Assembly: GCF_004801905.1 (NCBI RefSeq)
Contig: NZ_SSSN01000009.1
Coordinates: 1-64,000, forward strand
Source: Orlajensenia flava
GTDB taxonomy: Bacteria > Actinomycetota > Actinomycetes > Actinomycetales > Microbacteriaceae
Reading direction: 5' to 3'
DNA length: 64,000 nucleotides
The notes beneath the pieces are model-generated. The model was not told where the DNA came from. It saw nothing but the letters and a program-made list of their open reading frames with translations, and did no database searches. This document shows, piece by piece, positions 24,374 through 32,969 of the stretch. The position numbers and the translations under genes are program-made. How positions within the stretch are numbered: the first letter of the stretch is position 1; each line of letters begins with the position of its first letter.

Positions 24374-25338
24374 CGTTCGGTCAGCTTGAAGTAGGCGAAG
24401 CTCAGGATGCCCAGGAAGATCGCGAGCATGAGGCTGAGTGCTGTCGCCTCGCCGTAGGCGCCACCCAGGCTGTTCTGGAACGCGTAGCGGTAGATGAGCA
24501 GCAGGATGGTGAGCGTCGCGTTGTTGGGGCCACCGCCGGTGAAGAGGTAGGGCTCGAGGAACACCTGCGAGGTGGCGATCACCTGCAGGATGAGCATGAT
24601 GAACAGGACCCCGCGCAGCTGGGGCAGCGTCACGTGCCAGATCTTGCGCCAGATGCCCGCGCCGTCGACCTCCGCGGCGTCGTAGAGCTCGGGCGGAACG
24701 CCGATGAGCGCAGCCAGGTAGATGATGATCGACCCGCCAGCGGCCGCCCAGGTCGCCTCGATGACGATCGACGGCATGGCGGTGGCGGATGACTGCAGCC
24801 ACGGCTGCGGCGGGATGCCGAATGAGCCCAGGATGACGTTGAAGACGCCGTTGGGACTCGCGTCGTAGAACACCGTCCAGAGCAGCACCGCCACGACCGG
24901 CGGGATGACGACGGGCATGTAGGCGAGAGCGCTGTAGAGGCCCTTGCCGCGCTTCACCTCGCTCATCAGCACGGCGAGGATGATCGGCAGCGGGAAACCG
25001 AAGACGAGCGCCAGGCCCGCGAAGTAGAGCGTGTTGACGATGGCGGTCCCGAGGTTCGGGTCGGCCAGCACCTTGGCGAAGTTGTCGAATCCGACGAAGA
25101 CGGCCGGCGTGACCAGGTTGGTCTTCTGGAAGCTCATCACCACCGACTGCACGATCGGTCCCCAGCTGAACACGGCGAAGACGATGAGCATCGGCGCCAG
25201 GAAGATCAGGTTCGAGAGACCGCCGCCGCGCACCCAGCTGGCCGGATTGCGCACGCGCTTCCGCTTCTGCGGATGGCGAGCGACGCCCTCGTCGCGCATC
25301 GGCTCGGCCAGAGCCGGAGGATCGTCGGTCATCGTCAT
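24358..25338 (-). CDS. Sugar ABC transporter permease, first subunit (MalF/UgpA type)
   Basis: A 326-aa membrane protein with a charged N-terminal tail, six membrane segments starting at LSNLIFLAPMLIVFAVFSW, and the EAA loop ELYDAAEVDGAGIWRKIW. It pairs with the second permease to form the channel. It lies 78 bases after the binding-protein gene and overlaps the next permease gene. The family carries alpha- or beta-linked oligosaccharides; the adjacent GH13 glucosidase points to alpha-glucosides. Confidence 0.92.
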   Translation of the reverse strand: MTMTDDPPALAEPMRDEGVARHPQKRKRVRNPASWVRGGGLSNLIFLAPMLIVFAVFSWGPIVQSVVMSFQKTNLVTPAVFVGFDNFAKVLADPNLGTAIVNTLYFAGLALVFGFPLPIILAVLMSEVKRGKGLYSALAYMPVVIPPVVAVLLWTVFYDASPNGVFNVILGSFGIPPQPWLQSSATAMPSIVIEATWAAAGGSIIIYLAALIGVPPELYDAAEVDGAGIWRKIWHVTLPQLRGVLFIMLILQVIATSQVFLEPYLFTGGGPNNATLTILLLIYRYAFQNSLGGAYGEATALSLMLAIFLGILSFAYFKLTERWSTN

Positions 25339-25416
25339 CGATTCTTTCCTTCCAGGGGGGCGGGCGGGATGCCCGACGCGCCGCGGGGGCTCAGCGCGCC
25401 GGGCATCCGTTCCGTG

Positions 25417-26784
25417 TTATTTGCCGTCGATCAGGGCTTGGGCGTCGGAGTCCACCTTCGTGAGGAGGGCATCGATGTCCGCGTTCTGATCGGTCAGCAC
25501 CGCCTGCACGACGTTGTCCATCAACGCGTAGATGGGCTGGGTCTGCACCTTGGACTCCCCGACCGGCTTCTGGTCGAAGATTCCGTCGGAGAAGCCCTTC
25601 ATCTGGTCCAGCGGCACGTTCACGTACGGCTTGATCCATTCCTGGTCCTGCTCGTACGTCGCCTTGTCGAGCACCGGCAGCACCGGGGTGCCGACGGCCT
25701 GGTCGCTCGCGGCCAGCGCCTTGGCGTCGGCCACGGCGGCGTCCTTGTCCAGCAGCTTCTGCATGTAGTACCAGTCGATCCACGTGATGCCCGCCTTCTT
25801 GTGGGCCGCGTCGATCTTCGGGCTCATGACCGCCACGTCGCCTCCGCCGAGCACGCCCGCGTCGTCACCCTGGGTCGGGATCACGGTGAGGCCGTACTGC
25901 GCCGGCTTCATGCCGAAGTCGCGGACCAGGGCGGTGTAGACGTCGGACCCCGAGGTGTACATGCCGATGTTGCCTGCCGCGAACTCCTTGTTGATGCCGC
26001 TCCAGTCCAGCAGGAAGTTGTTGCCCATCGAGTTGTCCTTCCAGCGGAGGTCGGACAGCCACTGCAGCGTCTCCTTGGTCGCCGCGTTGTCGATGGTGGA
26101 CTTCACCTTGCCGTCCTTGTCGGTCTGGTCGACCGCACCGCGGGAGACCGATTGCGTGGTGAGCTGCCATCCGCCGGTGTTGCCCTTGGTCATCGTGGCG
26201 TAACCGGCCTTGCCGGTCTGGTCGGAGATGATCTTGGCGTCCTTGCGCACCTCGTCCCACGTTGTCGGGGGCTTGTCGGGGTCGAGCCCGGCCGCCGTGA
26301 ACAGGTCGCGGTTGTAGTGCAGGCCGTTGGCGTACGCCTGGCGCGGGAACCCGAAGATGTGGCCCTTGTCGTCCTTCACCTCGTTGAGGATGACGGGGTT
26401 GAACTTGTCGGAGTATCCGAGGCTCTTCATCTCATCGGTGACGTCCATGAGCTGGCCGTTCTCGAGGAGCGTCTTGGTGTCGGTGAACGGCACCAGGAAC
26501 ACGTCGGGCAGGCTGCCGCCGGCGAGCTGCGCGGCGAAGGTGGGCGCCTTCCATTCGTACTCGACGCCGATGATGTCGATGTCGGGATGGAGCTTTTCGA
26601 ACTGCTTCTCCTGCGTGGCGAAGGCGTCATAAGCGGCCTGGTCTGCGCCGGGCGGGAAGGTGGCGACGCGGAGCTGGAGCTTTCCGCCGCTGTCACCGCC
26701 CGCGCCCTGTGCGCAGCCCGCGAGGCTGCCGGCGAGAGCGAGAGCTGCGGCGCTCGCAATCGCGATCTTGACTGCTGACTTCAT
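25417..26784 (-). CDS. Sugar-binding lipoprotein of an ABC transporter
   Basis: A 455-aa extracellular solute-binding protein (family 1). The first 24 residues are a lipoprotein signal with lipobox LAGC (Cys24), then a Gly/Ser spacer. Domain features are YDAFATQEKQFEKLHPDIDI, LPDVFLVPFTDTKTLLENG and, in the hinge, TWDEVRKDAKIISDQTG. AAAGGA lies 7 bases before the ATG. It delivers the oligosaccharide to the two permeases downstream. It is the second gene of the operon. Confidence 0.93.
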   Translation of the reverse strand: MKSAVKIAIASAAALALAGSLAGCAQGAGGDSGGKLQLRVATFPPGADQAAYDAFATQEKQFEKLHPDIDIIGVEYEWKAPTFAAQLAGGSLPDVFLVPFTDTKTLLENGQLMDVTDEMKSLGYSDKFNPVILNEVKDDKGHIFGFPRQAYANGLHYNRDLFTAAGLDPDKPPTTWDEVRKDAKIISDQTGKAGYATMTKGNTGGWQLTTQSVSRGAVDQTDKDGKVKSTIDNAATKETLQWLSDLRWKDNSMGNNFLLDWSGINKEFAAGNIGMYTSGSDVYTALVRDFGMKPAQYGLTVIPTQGDDAGVLGGGDVAVMSPKIDAAHKKAGITWIDWYYMQKLLDKDAAVADAKALAASDQAVGTPVLPVLDKATYEQDQEWIKPYVNVPLDQMKGFSDGIFDQKPVGESKVQTQPIYALMDNVVQAVLTDQNADIDALLTKVDSDAQALIDGK

Positions 26785-26874
26785 CGTCTGGTCCTTTCGA
26801 GCTGTGGAACTGTGTGTGGAGGGGGTGGATGGGGTGTTGGTGCCGAGGGATGTCTCGCCGACGGCCTCCGCCGG

Positions 26875-28545
26875 TCAGGCCGTCGTACGCAGCCAAGCCG
26901 TGGAGTCTTGGGGCAGCAGTCCGTTCCCGTCGAGGGGGGAACTGCTGATGAGGATGCTCTCGTGCTCGGGAAGCGCGATCGCGTGGGCGGAGAGGTTGGT
27001 GACGCAGACGAAGTGCGGGCCGCGGACGAACGCCAGCACGTCGGCGCCGAGATCGAGCCACGACAGCGAGCCGTCACCGAGCTCGTCATCGCGGCGACGG
27101 ATGCGCAGGGCCTGGCGGTAGAGCCAGAGCATCGACGACGGATCGGCCTGTTGCGCCTGAACCGTGAGCGATGACCAGTCCGCGGGCTGGGGCAGCCAGG
27201 GCTGGCTGGCGGCGTCATCGGGGCTGAACCCGAAGGGCGGTTCGACACCGCGCCACGGCAGCGGCACGCGACATCCGTCCCGACCCGGATCGACGCCGCC
27301 CGAGCGGAAGTGCATCGGGTCCTGCAGCAGGTCGACCGGCAGCTCGACCTCGGGCAGGCCGAGTTCGTCGCCCTGGTAGAGGTAGAGCGAGCCGGGAAGG
27401 GCGGCGGTCAGGAGCGCGGCAGCCCGGGCGCGGCGGGTGCCGAGCTCCAGATCGGTCCGCGTTCCGAAGCGCTTCTTGACGAACGCGAACGAGCTGTCCT
27501 CGCGACCGTACCGGGTGACGGGACGCGTCACGTCGTGGTTGGAGAGCACCCACGTGCTCGGCGCACCGACGGGCGCGTGGGCTGCGAGCATGAGGTCGAT
27601 GGAGGCCCGGAACTCGGCGGCGCCCCACGGCCGGGACATGAAGTCGAAGTTGAACGCCGTGTGCATCTCGTCGGGGCGCAGGTAATCGGCGAAGCGCTTG
27701 GCATCCGGAACCCACACCTCCCCCACCAGCACCCGGGTGCCCTCGTAGGAGTCCGCGATGCGCCGCCAGGATCGGTAGACGTCGTGCACCTCGTCGCGAT
27801 CCTCGGTGGGATGCTGACCGGGCCCCGGGTTCTCGGGAACTTCCGGCAGGGCCGCGTCCTTGATGAGCAGACCGGCCGAGTCGATACGCACGCCGGCCAC
27901 ACCGCGGTCGAACCAGAACCGCAGGATGGACTCGTGCTCGGCCACGACGTCGGGGTGGTTCCAGTTGAGGTCGGGTTGCTCGGGGGTGAACAGGTGCAGG
28001 TACCACTCACCGGGAGTGCCATCGGGGTTGGTCGTGCGCGTCCAGGTGTCGCCCGCGAAGTTCGACACCCAGTGGGTGGGCATCTCGTCGCCGTTGTCTC
28101 CGAGACCGGGGTGGAACCAGAATCGTTCCCGTTCCGGCGAGCCCGGGCCGGCCGCGAGTGCGGCTTGGAACCAGGGGTGCTGGTCGCTGATGTGGTTGGG
28201 GACGATGTCGATGATGGTGCGGATGCCGAGCTCGAGCGCCTCGGTGATGAGCAGTTCGGCCTCCTGCAGGGTCCCGAACGCGGGATGGATGTCCCGGTAA
28301 TCGCTGACGTCGTATCCTCCGTCGGCGAGTGGGGACGGGTACCAGGGGTTGAACCAGATCGCGTCGACGCCGAGGTCCTTGAGGTAGCGGAGGTGCTGTC
28401 GGACACCCGCGAGGTCACCCGTGCCGTCGCCGTTCCCATCGGCGAAGCTGCGCACGTAGACCTGGTAGATGACGGCGCTGCGCCACCAGGTCGCGTCGGC
28501 GTCCAGCGCCTTCGCCGTGTCTGCCTCGAGAACGGTCATGCTCAC
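26875..28545 (-). CDS. GH13 alpha-glucosidase (oligo-1,6-glucosidase type)
   Basis: A 556-aa cytoplasmic glycoside hydrolase, first gene of the sugar operon. It starts with WWRSAVIYQVYVRSFADGNG; the four GH13 regions follow: IIDIVPNH, GVRIDSA with nucleophile Asp222, VGEVWV with acid/base Glu275, and SNHD with Asp337. The domain-B calcium-type stretch DGNGDGTGD is present. No signal peptide, so it cleaves sugar after import, releasing glucose from alpha-glucosides such as isomaltose, maltose, trehalulose or sucrose-like dimers. GTG 28545 follows AGGAG by 8 bases. Specificity within GH13_23/31 relatives is uncertain. Confidence 0.92.
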   Translation of the reverse strand: MSMTVLEADTAKALDADATWWRSAVIYQVYVRSFADGNGDGTGDLAGVRQHLRYLKDLGVDAIWFNPWYPSPLADGGYDVSDYRDIHPAFGTLQEAELLITEALELGIRTIIDIVPNHISDQHPWFQAALAAGPGSPERERFWFHPGLGDNGDEMPTHWVSNFAGDTWTRTTNPDGTPGEWYLHLFTPEQPDLNWNHPDVVAEHESILRFWFDRGVAGVRIDSAGLLIKDAALPEVPENPGPGQHPTEDRDEVHDVYRSWRRIADSYEGTRVLVGEVWVPDAKRFADYLRPDEMHTAFNFDFMSRPWGAAEFRASIDLMLAAHAPVGAPSTWVLSNHDVTRPVTRYGREDSSFAFVKKRFGTRTDLELGTRRARAAALLTAALPGSLYLYQGDELGLPEVELPVDLLQDPMHFRSGGVDPGRDGCRVPLPWRGVEPPFGFSPDDAASQPWLPQPADWSSLTVQAQQADPSSMLWLYRQALRIRRRDDELGDGSLSWLDLGADVLAFVRGPHFVCVTNLSAHAIALPEHESILISSSPLDGNGLLPQDSTAWLRTTA

Positions 28546-28628
28546 TCGTGCTACTCCTCATCGATTCGCACGGTGATCCCGTGCGCACCGGTGAGTGCGA
28601 ACGATCGGCATCAGCGGCGTCGAGTAGA

Positions 28629-28684
28629 AATGTAGTGTTTGAAACAAATTGATGCAACAACTCAATTATCTGCAAGCAACTTGC
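28629..28684 (-). promoter_or_regulatory. Promoter and LacI-type operator of the sugar operon
   Basis: On the minus strand TTGCAT (28657-28652), 17 bases, TACATT (28634-28629) form a good promoter, giving a leader of about 75 bases before the GTG at 28545. Upstream of the -35, GCAAG-CAA-CTTGC (28672-28684) is a perfect dyad of the LacI-family kind. The region is AT-rich compared with its surroundings. The regulator gene lies directly upstream. Confidence 0.6.
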
Positions 28685-28732
28685 GTGAATTGACGTCGCA
28701 TCAGACGCGTGAGGGTGCGGGTCGAAACGATG

Positions 28733-29746
28733 TCAGGCCGCGGTGCGGACCCGCCCTGTCGACGCCCGGACGACCAGCTCCGGCGCGAACAGCAGCTCGT
28801 CGACGAGAGGCGACCCGGTCGACATCTGGCGCATCAGCAGCTCGACGATCATGCGGCCCATCGACTCGATCGGCTGACGCACCGTGGTGAGCGGGGGCTC
28901 CACGCAGTTCATCAGGGCCGAGTCGTCGAAGCCGATCACGGAGATGTCCTCTGGCACGCGGAGCCCGGCGCGCCGGACAGCCCGCACCGCGCCGAGGGCC
29001 ATCGGGTCGCTCGCGCACACCATCGCGGTGACGCCCTCGCGCAGCAGCCGCGCGGCAGCCGCCTGACCGGCCTCGAGCGAGTACAGCGAGTGCACGACAC
29101 GATTCTCGGGGAGGGAGAGTCCGGCTGCCTTCGAGACCCTCTGAGCGGCGTCGAGCTTGCGCCGGGATGGCATGTGGTCGGTGGGGCCGAGCAGGATGCC
29201 GATCTCGGTGTGGCCGAGCTGCGTCAGGTGGCTGAACGCCTGCTCCATCGAAACGCCGTCGTCGCAGGAGACGGTCGCGAAGTCGAGATCGGGCACCGGG
29301 GCGTTGACCAGCACGGTGGGCAGGTCGAGCTCGCGCAGGCGCTCGTAATGCTCGTGCGAGGTGTCGGCCTGGGCATAGGCGCCACCGACGAAGATGACCC
29401 CGGAGACCTGCTGGTGCAGCAGCAACTCGACATAGTCGGATTCCGAGATGCCGCCGGCGGTCTGGGTGCAGAGCACGGGCGTGTAGCCGTTCTGGGCCAG
29501 TCCGCCCGAGATCACCTCGGCGAACGCGGGGAAGATCGGATTCTGCAGCTCCGGCATGACCAGGCCGACGAGCCGCGCCCGCTCGCCGCGCAACTTGGTC
29601 GGGCGCTCGTAGCCCAGCACGTCGAGTGCGGTCAGGACGGTCCGTCGCGTGGTCTCGGACACTCCGGGCTTGTTGTTGAGCACCCGACTCACGGTGGCTT
29701 CGCTGACACCGACCTTGCGCGCAACATCCGCTAGACGCCTCGACAT
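28733..29746 (-). CDS. LacI-family repressor of the sugar operon
   Basis: A 337-aa repressor: N-terminal helix-turn-helix LADVARKVGVSEATVSRVLNN with hinge helix, then a periplasmic-binding-protein-like sensor domain (ARLVGLVMPELQNPIFPAFAE, VSGVIFVGGAY, ISVIGFDDSALMNCVEPPLT). It is transcribed in the same direction as the transport operon, 187 bases upstream, and the dyad at 28672-28684 lies between. It should release DNA on binding the imported sugar or a metabolite. Confidence 0.93.
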   Translation of the reverse strand: MSRRLADVARKVGVSEATVSRVLNNKPGVSETTRRTVLTALDVLGYERPTKLRGERARLVGLVMPELQNPIFPAFAEVISGGLAQNGYTPVLCTQTAGGISESDYVELLLHQQVSGVIFVGGAYAQADTSHEHYERLRELDLPTVLVNAPVPDLDFATVSCDDGVSMEQAFSHLTQLGHTEIGILLGPTDHMPSRRKLDAAQRVSKAAGLSLPENRVVHSLYSLEAGQAAAARLLREGVTAMVCASDPMALGAVRAVRRAGLRVPEDISVIGFDDSALMNCVEPPLTTVRQPIESMGRMIVELLMRQMSTGSPLVDELLFAPELVVRASTGRVRTAA

Positions 29747-29786
29747 GAACGCAACTCTACGACAGGACTTGCAATCGGGCAGCAGA

Positions 29787-29832
29787 ACGGCCCCGGTCCG
29801 ATGCTCGTCGGGAGCGGTCGAACCGGGGCCGT
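29787..29832 (-). terminator. Terminator hairpin after the lipoprotein gene
   Basis: ACGGCCCCGGT (29787-29797) pairs perfectly with ACCGGGGCCGT (29822-29832) over a 24-base loop that can fold further. It starts 8 bases after the stop codon of the minus-strand lipoprotein gene and precedes the LacI gene. Confidence 0.65.
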
Positions 29833-29840
29833 GCAGTGAA

Positions 29841-30290
29841 TCAGCTCTTGCAGGCGTCGTCGACGGCGGTTGCAGCCTTATCGATGTCAGCGGTTACCGA
29901 CGCCTGCGTGTCGGCGTCGGCATCGGATCCGTCGACCGGAGCCGCCTTCACCCAATCCTGACCGGCGTCGATCTTGCTCGCGAGGTCATCCAGAGCAGAG
30001 GTGACGCCCTTGTTGTCGGAGTAGCTGTCCTCGAGCTTCTTGGCCTGATCGGAGAAGTCGGCGAGAGCGGATGCCGAGGCGGTCTGGGCGTCGGCGTCGG
30101 CCGGTGCGGTGGCCAGCGTGTTCTGCGCTCCGTTGCTGATGTCGCGCACATCGGAGTGCAGCTTCGAGCAGTCCGAGCCGGCAGCGGCGGTCGTGGTCGC
30201 TGACGAGCCTCCCCCGGACGCGCACCCGCTGAACAGCAGGGCAGCGGAGACGGCGATGACGGCGGCGATGGCGGGACGGGTGTTCTTCAT
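29841..30290 (-). CDS. Small secreted lipoprotein of unknown function
   Basis: A 149-aa lipoprotein: basic start MKNTRP, hydrophobic core and lipobox FSGC (Cys23), followed by a low-complexity Gly/Ser/Thr/Ala linker. The mature part is acidic and helical (LADFSDQAKKLEDSYSDNKG) with one Cys near the start and one at the end (DDACKS), which could form a disulfide. I do not recognise a family. It has its own terminator and seems monocistronic. Confidence 0.7.
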   Translation of the reverse strand: MKNTRPAIAAVIAVSAALLFSGCASGGGSSATTTAAAGSDCSKLHSDVRDISNGAQNTLATAPADADAQTASASALADFSDQAKKLEDSYSDNKGVTSALDDLASKIDAGQDWVKAAPVDGSDADADTQASVTADIDKAATAVDDACKS

Positions 30291-30403
30291 GGGTTCTCCC
30301 CCGGTTCGATGCGGATTATTCGCGGATCGCGCAAAGCACCGATATTACGCCCGAACGGGCCGCCGCGGCTAGCCGGGTCTCACCCGACCGACCGCACGAA
30401 CGC

Positions 30404-31186
30404 TCAGTACCAGTTGAGCGACTGGCTGTGACTCCAGGCCGCACACGGCGTCCCGTAGCTGCCCTTGATGTAGCCGAGGCCCCAGACGATCTGGGTGCGC
30501 GCGCTGGTCTGCCAGTCGGCCGCGACCGTGGCCATCTTGTCGCCCGGCAGTGCCTGTGGGATGCCGGTCGCACCGGAGCCGCCGTTGGACGCCTCGACTC
30601 GCCAGTTGGACTCCTTGGTCCACAGGCTGTTGAGGCAGCTGAACTGGTCGTCGCCCCATCCGTAGCTCGATGCCATGATGTCGCGGGCCTGAGCGCGGGC
30701 GCCGTCGGGGGTGTTGGCCAACCGGGCCGCCTCTGCGGCGGCTGCTGCTGCCGCGTCCGCGGCCGCGATGGCGCTCTGCGTCTGCTGCGCGGCCGTCTGG
30801 GTCGCATCGGTGAGGGCTTCTACCCGTCCGACGCTGAGGAGCTTGTAATTGGCGAGCTGCTTCACCGTGGTGCTGAGCTGCGTCGCGTCGACCTTGGAGC
30901 TGGCCGCGGCGATGACGGTGTTCGCGCTGTCGATGGTCTGAGCGGCTTCGGCGTGCGCACGGTACTCGGCCTGCTCGGAGTAGACCGACAGGTGTTCGCG
31001 ATCGAGGGAGCCCTGCTGGGAGAGGGCATCCGTGGTGCGCTGCGCAGAACTCTGCTGAGTGCTCGCATGGGCGATGAACGGGGCGGATGCGAGGGATCCG
31101 GCGATGGCGACCGCGACGATACCGGTGGTGATGAATCTGACGGGACGGACGAGGGAGGACTGCTGACGGTGGCGGTGACGCTGCAC
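30404..31186 (-). CDS. Secreted lytic-transglycosylase-like protein
   Basis: A 260-aa exported protein. From the GTG at 31186 it has a basic start, a signal peptide (FITTGIVAVAIAGSLASAPF), a long Ala-rich coiled coil (about 45-165) and a C-terminal domain of about 80 residues: SSYGWGDDQFSCLNSLWTKE, SNWRVEASNGGSGATGIPQA, WGLGYIKGSYGTPCAAW. That ending is common in actinobacterial proteins with a transglycosylase/lysozyme-like fold; the Glu of TKESNW would be catalytic. It probably trims peptidoglycan. The frame runs open to 31321, but that part is Arg/Ala-rich and unlikely to be coding. Confidence 0.75.
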   Translation of the reverse strand: MQRHRHRQQSSLVRPVRFITTGIVAVAIAGSLASAPFIAHASTQQSSAQRTTDALSQQGSLDREHLSVYSEQAEYRAHAEAAQTIDSANTVIAAASSKVDATQLSTTVKQLANYKLLSVGRVEALTDATQTAAQQTQSAIAAADAAAAAAAEAARLANTPDGARAQARDIMASSYGWGDDQFSCLNSLWTKESNWRVEASNGGSGATGIPQALPGDKMATVAADWQTSARTQIVWGLGYIKGSYGTPCAAWSHSQSLNWY

Positions 31187-31446
31187 GGGCTTCCAATGCT
31201 GGTGCTTCCCTGCTGCGGGAGCCGCGCAGGGGCGGCGGCCGCGGGCGCGCGCGTGAGCACGCTGGCGCCGACAGGCTGGAGGGCGCACGGCCGACCCGTC
31301 GAGGAACAAGCGGAGCCGCACGCAGGAGCTCGCCGCTCAGGGCGGCGAACCTGCACTAGCTTAAGCGCCCTGTCTGGACGAGTTCTGTGGCGTGCCTGTG
31401 AAGTCTCTGCACCCGGCGCAGACGGACGCCCCGCCGGATCGGCGGT

Positions 31447-32835
31447 TCAGAACTCCTTGAGACGCGGCGAGAGGTAGTCGCGCAGGCCGTCGAGAGGCAC
31501 GCGCTCCTGCTGCATCGTGTCGCGATCGCGCACGGTCACGGCGTTGTCCTCGAGCGAGTCGAAGTCCACCGTGACGCAGAACGGCGTGCCGATCTCGTCC
31601 TGCCGGCGGTATCGGCGTCCGATGGCGCCCGAGTCGTCGAAGTCGACGTTCCAGCGCTTGCGCAGGTCGTCGGCCAGGCCGCGTGCGAGCGGCGAGAGCG
31701 CTTCGTTGCGGGAGAGCGGCAGTACGGCGACCTTCACCGGCGCCAGACGCGGGTCGAGGCGCAGCACCGTGCGGGTGTCGACCCCGCCCTTGGCGTTCGG
31801 TACCTCCTCGGAGTGGTACGCGTCCACGAGGAACGCCATCATCGCGCGGGTGAGGCCGAACGAGGGCTCGATGACGAACGGGACGTAGCGCTCGTTCTTG
31901 GTCTGGTCGAAGTAGCTGAGGTCCTTCCCCGACGCCTCCATGTGCACCCGCAGGTCGTAGTCCGTGCGGTTGGCCACGCCCATCAGCTCACCCCATTCAC
32001 TGCCCGTGAAGCCGAACTTGTACTCGATGTCGACGGTGCGCTTGGAGTAGTGCGCGAGCTTGTCCTTCGGGTGCTCGAACCAGCGGATGTTCTCCGGCGT
32101 CATGCCGAGGTCGATGAACCACTCCCAGCAGAGCTCCATCCAGGCCTCCTGCCATTGCTCGTCGGTGCCGGGCTCGACGAAGAACTCGATCTCCATCTGC
32201 TCGAACTCGCGCGTGCGGAAGATGAAGTTGCCCGGCGTGATCTCGTTGCGGAACGCCTTGCCGATCTGGCCGATGCCGAACGGCGGCTTCTTGCGGGCGG
32301 TCTGGAGGACGGCCGCGAATTCCGTGAAGATTCCCTGCGCGGTCTCTGGACGCAGGTAGTGCAGGCCCGACTCGTCGTCGACGACACCGAGGTAGGTCTT
32401 CATGAGCCCGGAGAACTGCTTGATCTCACTCCACTGGCCGATGACCTTGGGGTTCTCGGGGTCGGGGATGTCGGCCAGGCCGTTCTCCGGCGGATGGCCG
32501 TGCTCGGCCTCGTACGCCTCGAAGAGGTGATCGGCGCGGTAGCGCTTGTGCGACACCAGCGATTCGGTGAGCGGGTCGCTGAACACCTTGACGTGTCCGG
32601 AGGCCTGCCAGACGGCCGTCGGCAGGATGACGGCCGAGTCGAGACCCACCATGTCGCCGCGACCGCGGACGAAGCGGTTCCACCACTCCCGCTTGAGGTT
32701 CTCCTTGAGCTCCACGCCGAGCGGCCCGTAGTCCCACGCCGATCGGGTTCCGCCGTAGATGTCGCCAGAGGGGAAGACGAAGCCACGGTGCTGGGCCAGT
32801 GTGATGACGGCGTCGAGGCGGGACTGCTCTGCCAT
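31447..32835 (-). CDS. glyS: Glycine--tRNA ligase (dimeric type)
   Basis: A 462-aa class II aminoacyl-tRNA synthetase. Motif 2 is [20 protein letters not shown] and motif 3 is [14 protein letters not shown]; the C-terminal anticodon-binding domain covers about 350-462 ([20 protein letters not shown]). The first residues ([20 protein letters not shown]) are typical of the homodimeric actinobacterial enzyme. It charges tRNA-Gly and is essential. It is divergent from the MprF-like gene. Confidence 0.96.
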   Translation of the reverse strand: MAEQSRLDAVITLAQHRGFVFPSGDIYGGTRSAWDYGPLGVELKENLKREWWNRFVRGRGDMVGLDSAVILPTAVWQASGHVKVFSDPLTESLVSHKRYRADHLFEAYEAEHGHPPENGLADIPDPENPKVIGQWSEIKQFSGLMKTYLGVVDDESGLHYLRPETAQGIFTEFAAVLQTARKKPPFGIGQIGKAFRNEITPGNFIFRTREFEQMEIEFFVEPGTDEQWQEAWMELCWEWFIDLGMTPENIRWFEHPKDKLAHYSKRTVDIEYKFGFTGSEWGELMGVANRTDYDLRVHMEASGKDLSYFDQTKNERYVPFVIEPSFGLTRAMMAFLVDAYHSEEVPNAKGGVDTRTVLRLDPRLAPVKVAVLPLSRNEALSPLARGLADDLRKRWNVDFDDSGAIGRRYRRQDEIGTPFCVTVDFDSLEDNAVTVRDRDTMQQERVPLDGLRDYLSPRLKEF

Positions 32836-32969
32836 GGTTCTCCCCGGGGTCGGAAGGCGAAGTCGTGCACGCTCATCCTAATGAACAGGCCCCGCACCTC
32901 CCCCGATGCTCTGTGTCGGCTGCGTAGAATCCGGAGGGAGAGGCCGTGTGCATCACGAGGGGACCAGCG

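Noticed and set aside
31187-31321. Upstream extension of the transglycosylase-like frame
   Set aside because: Arg/Ala/His-rich, no ribosome site, and it would bury the signal peptide; GTG 31186 is preferred.
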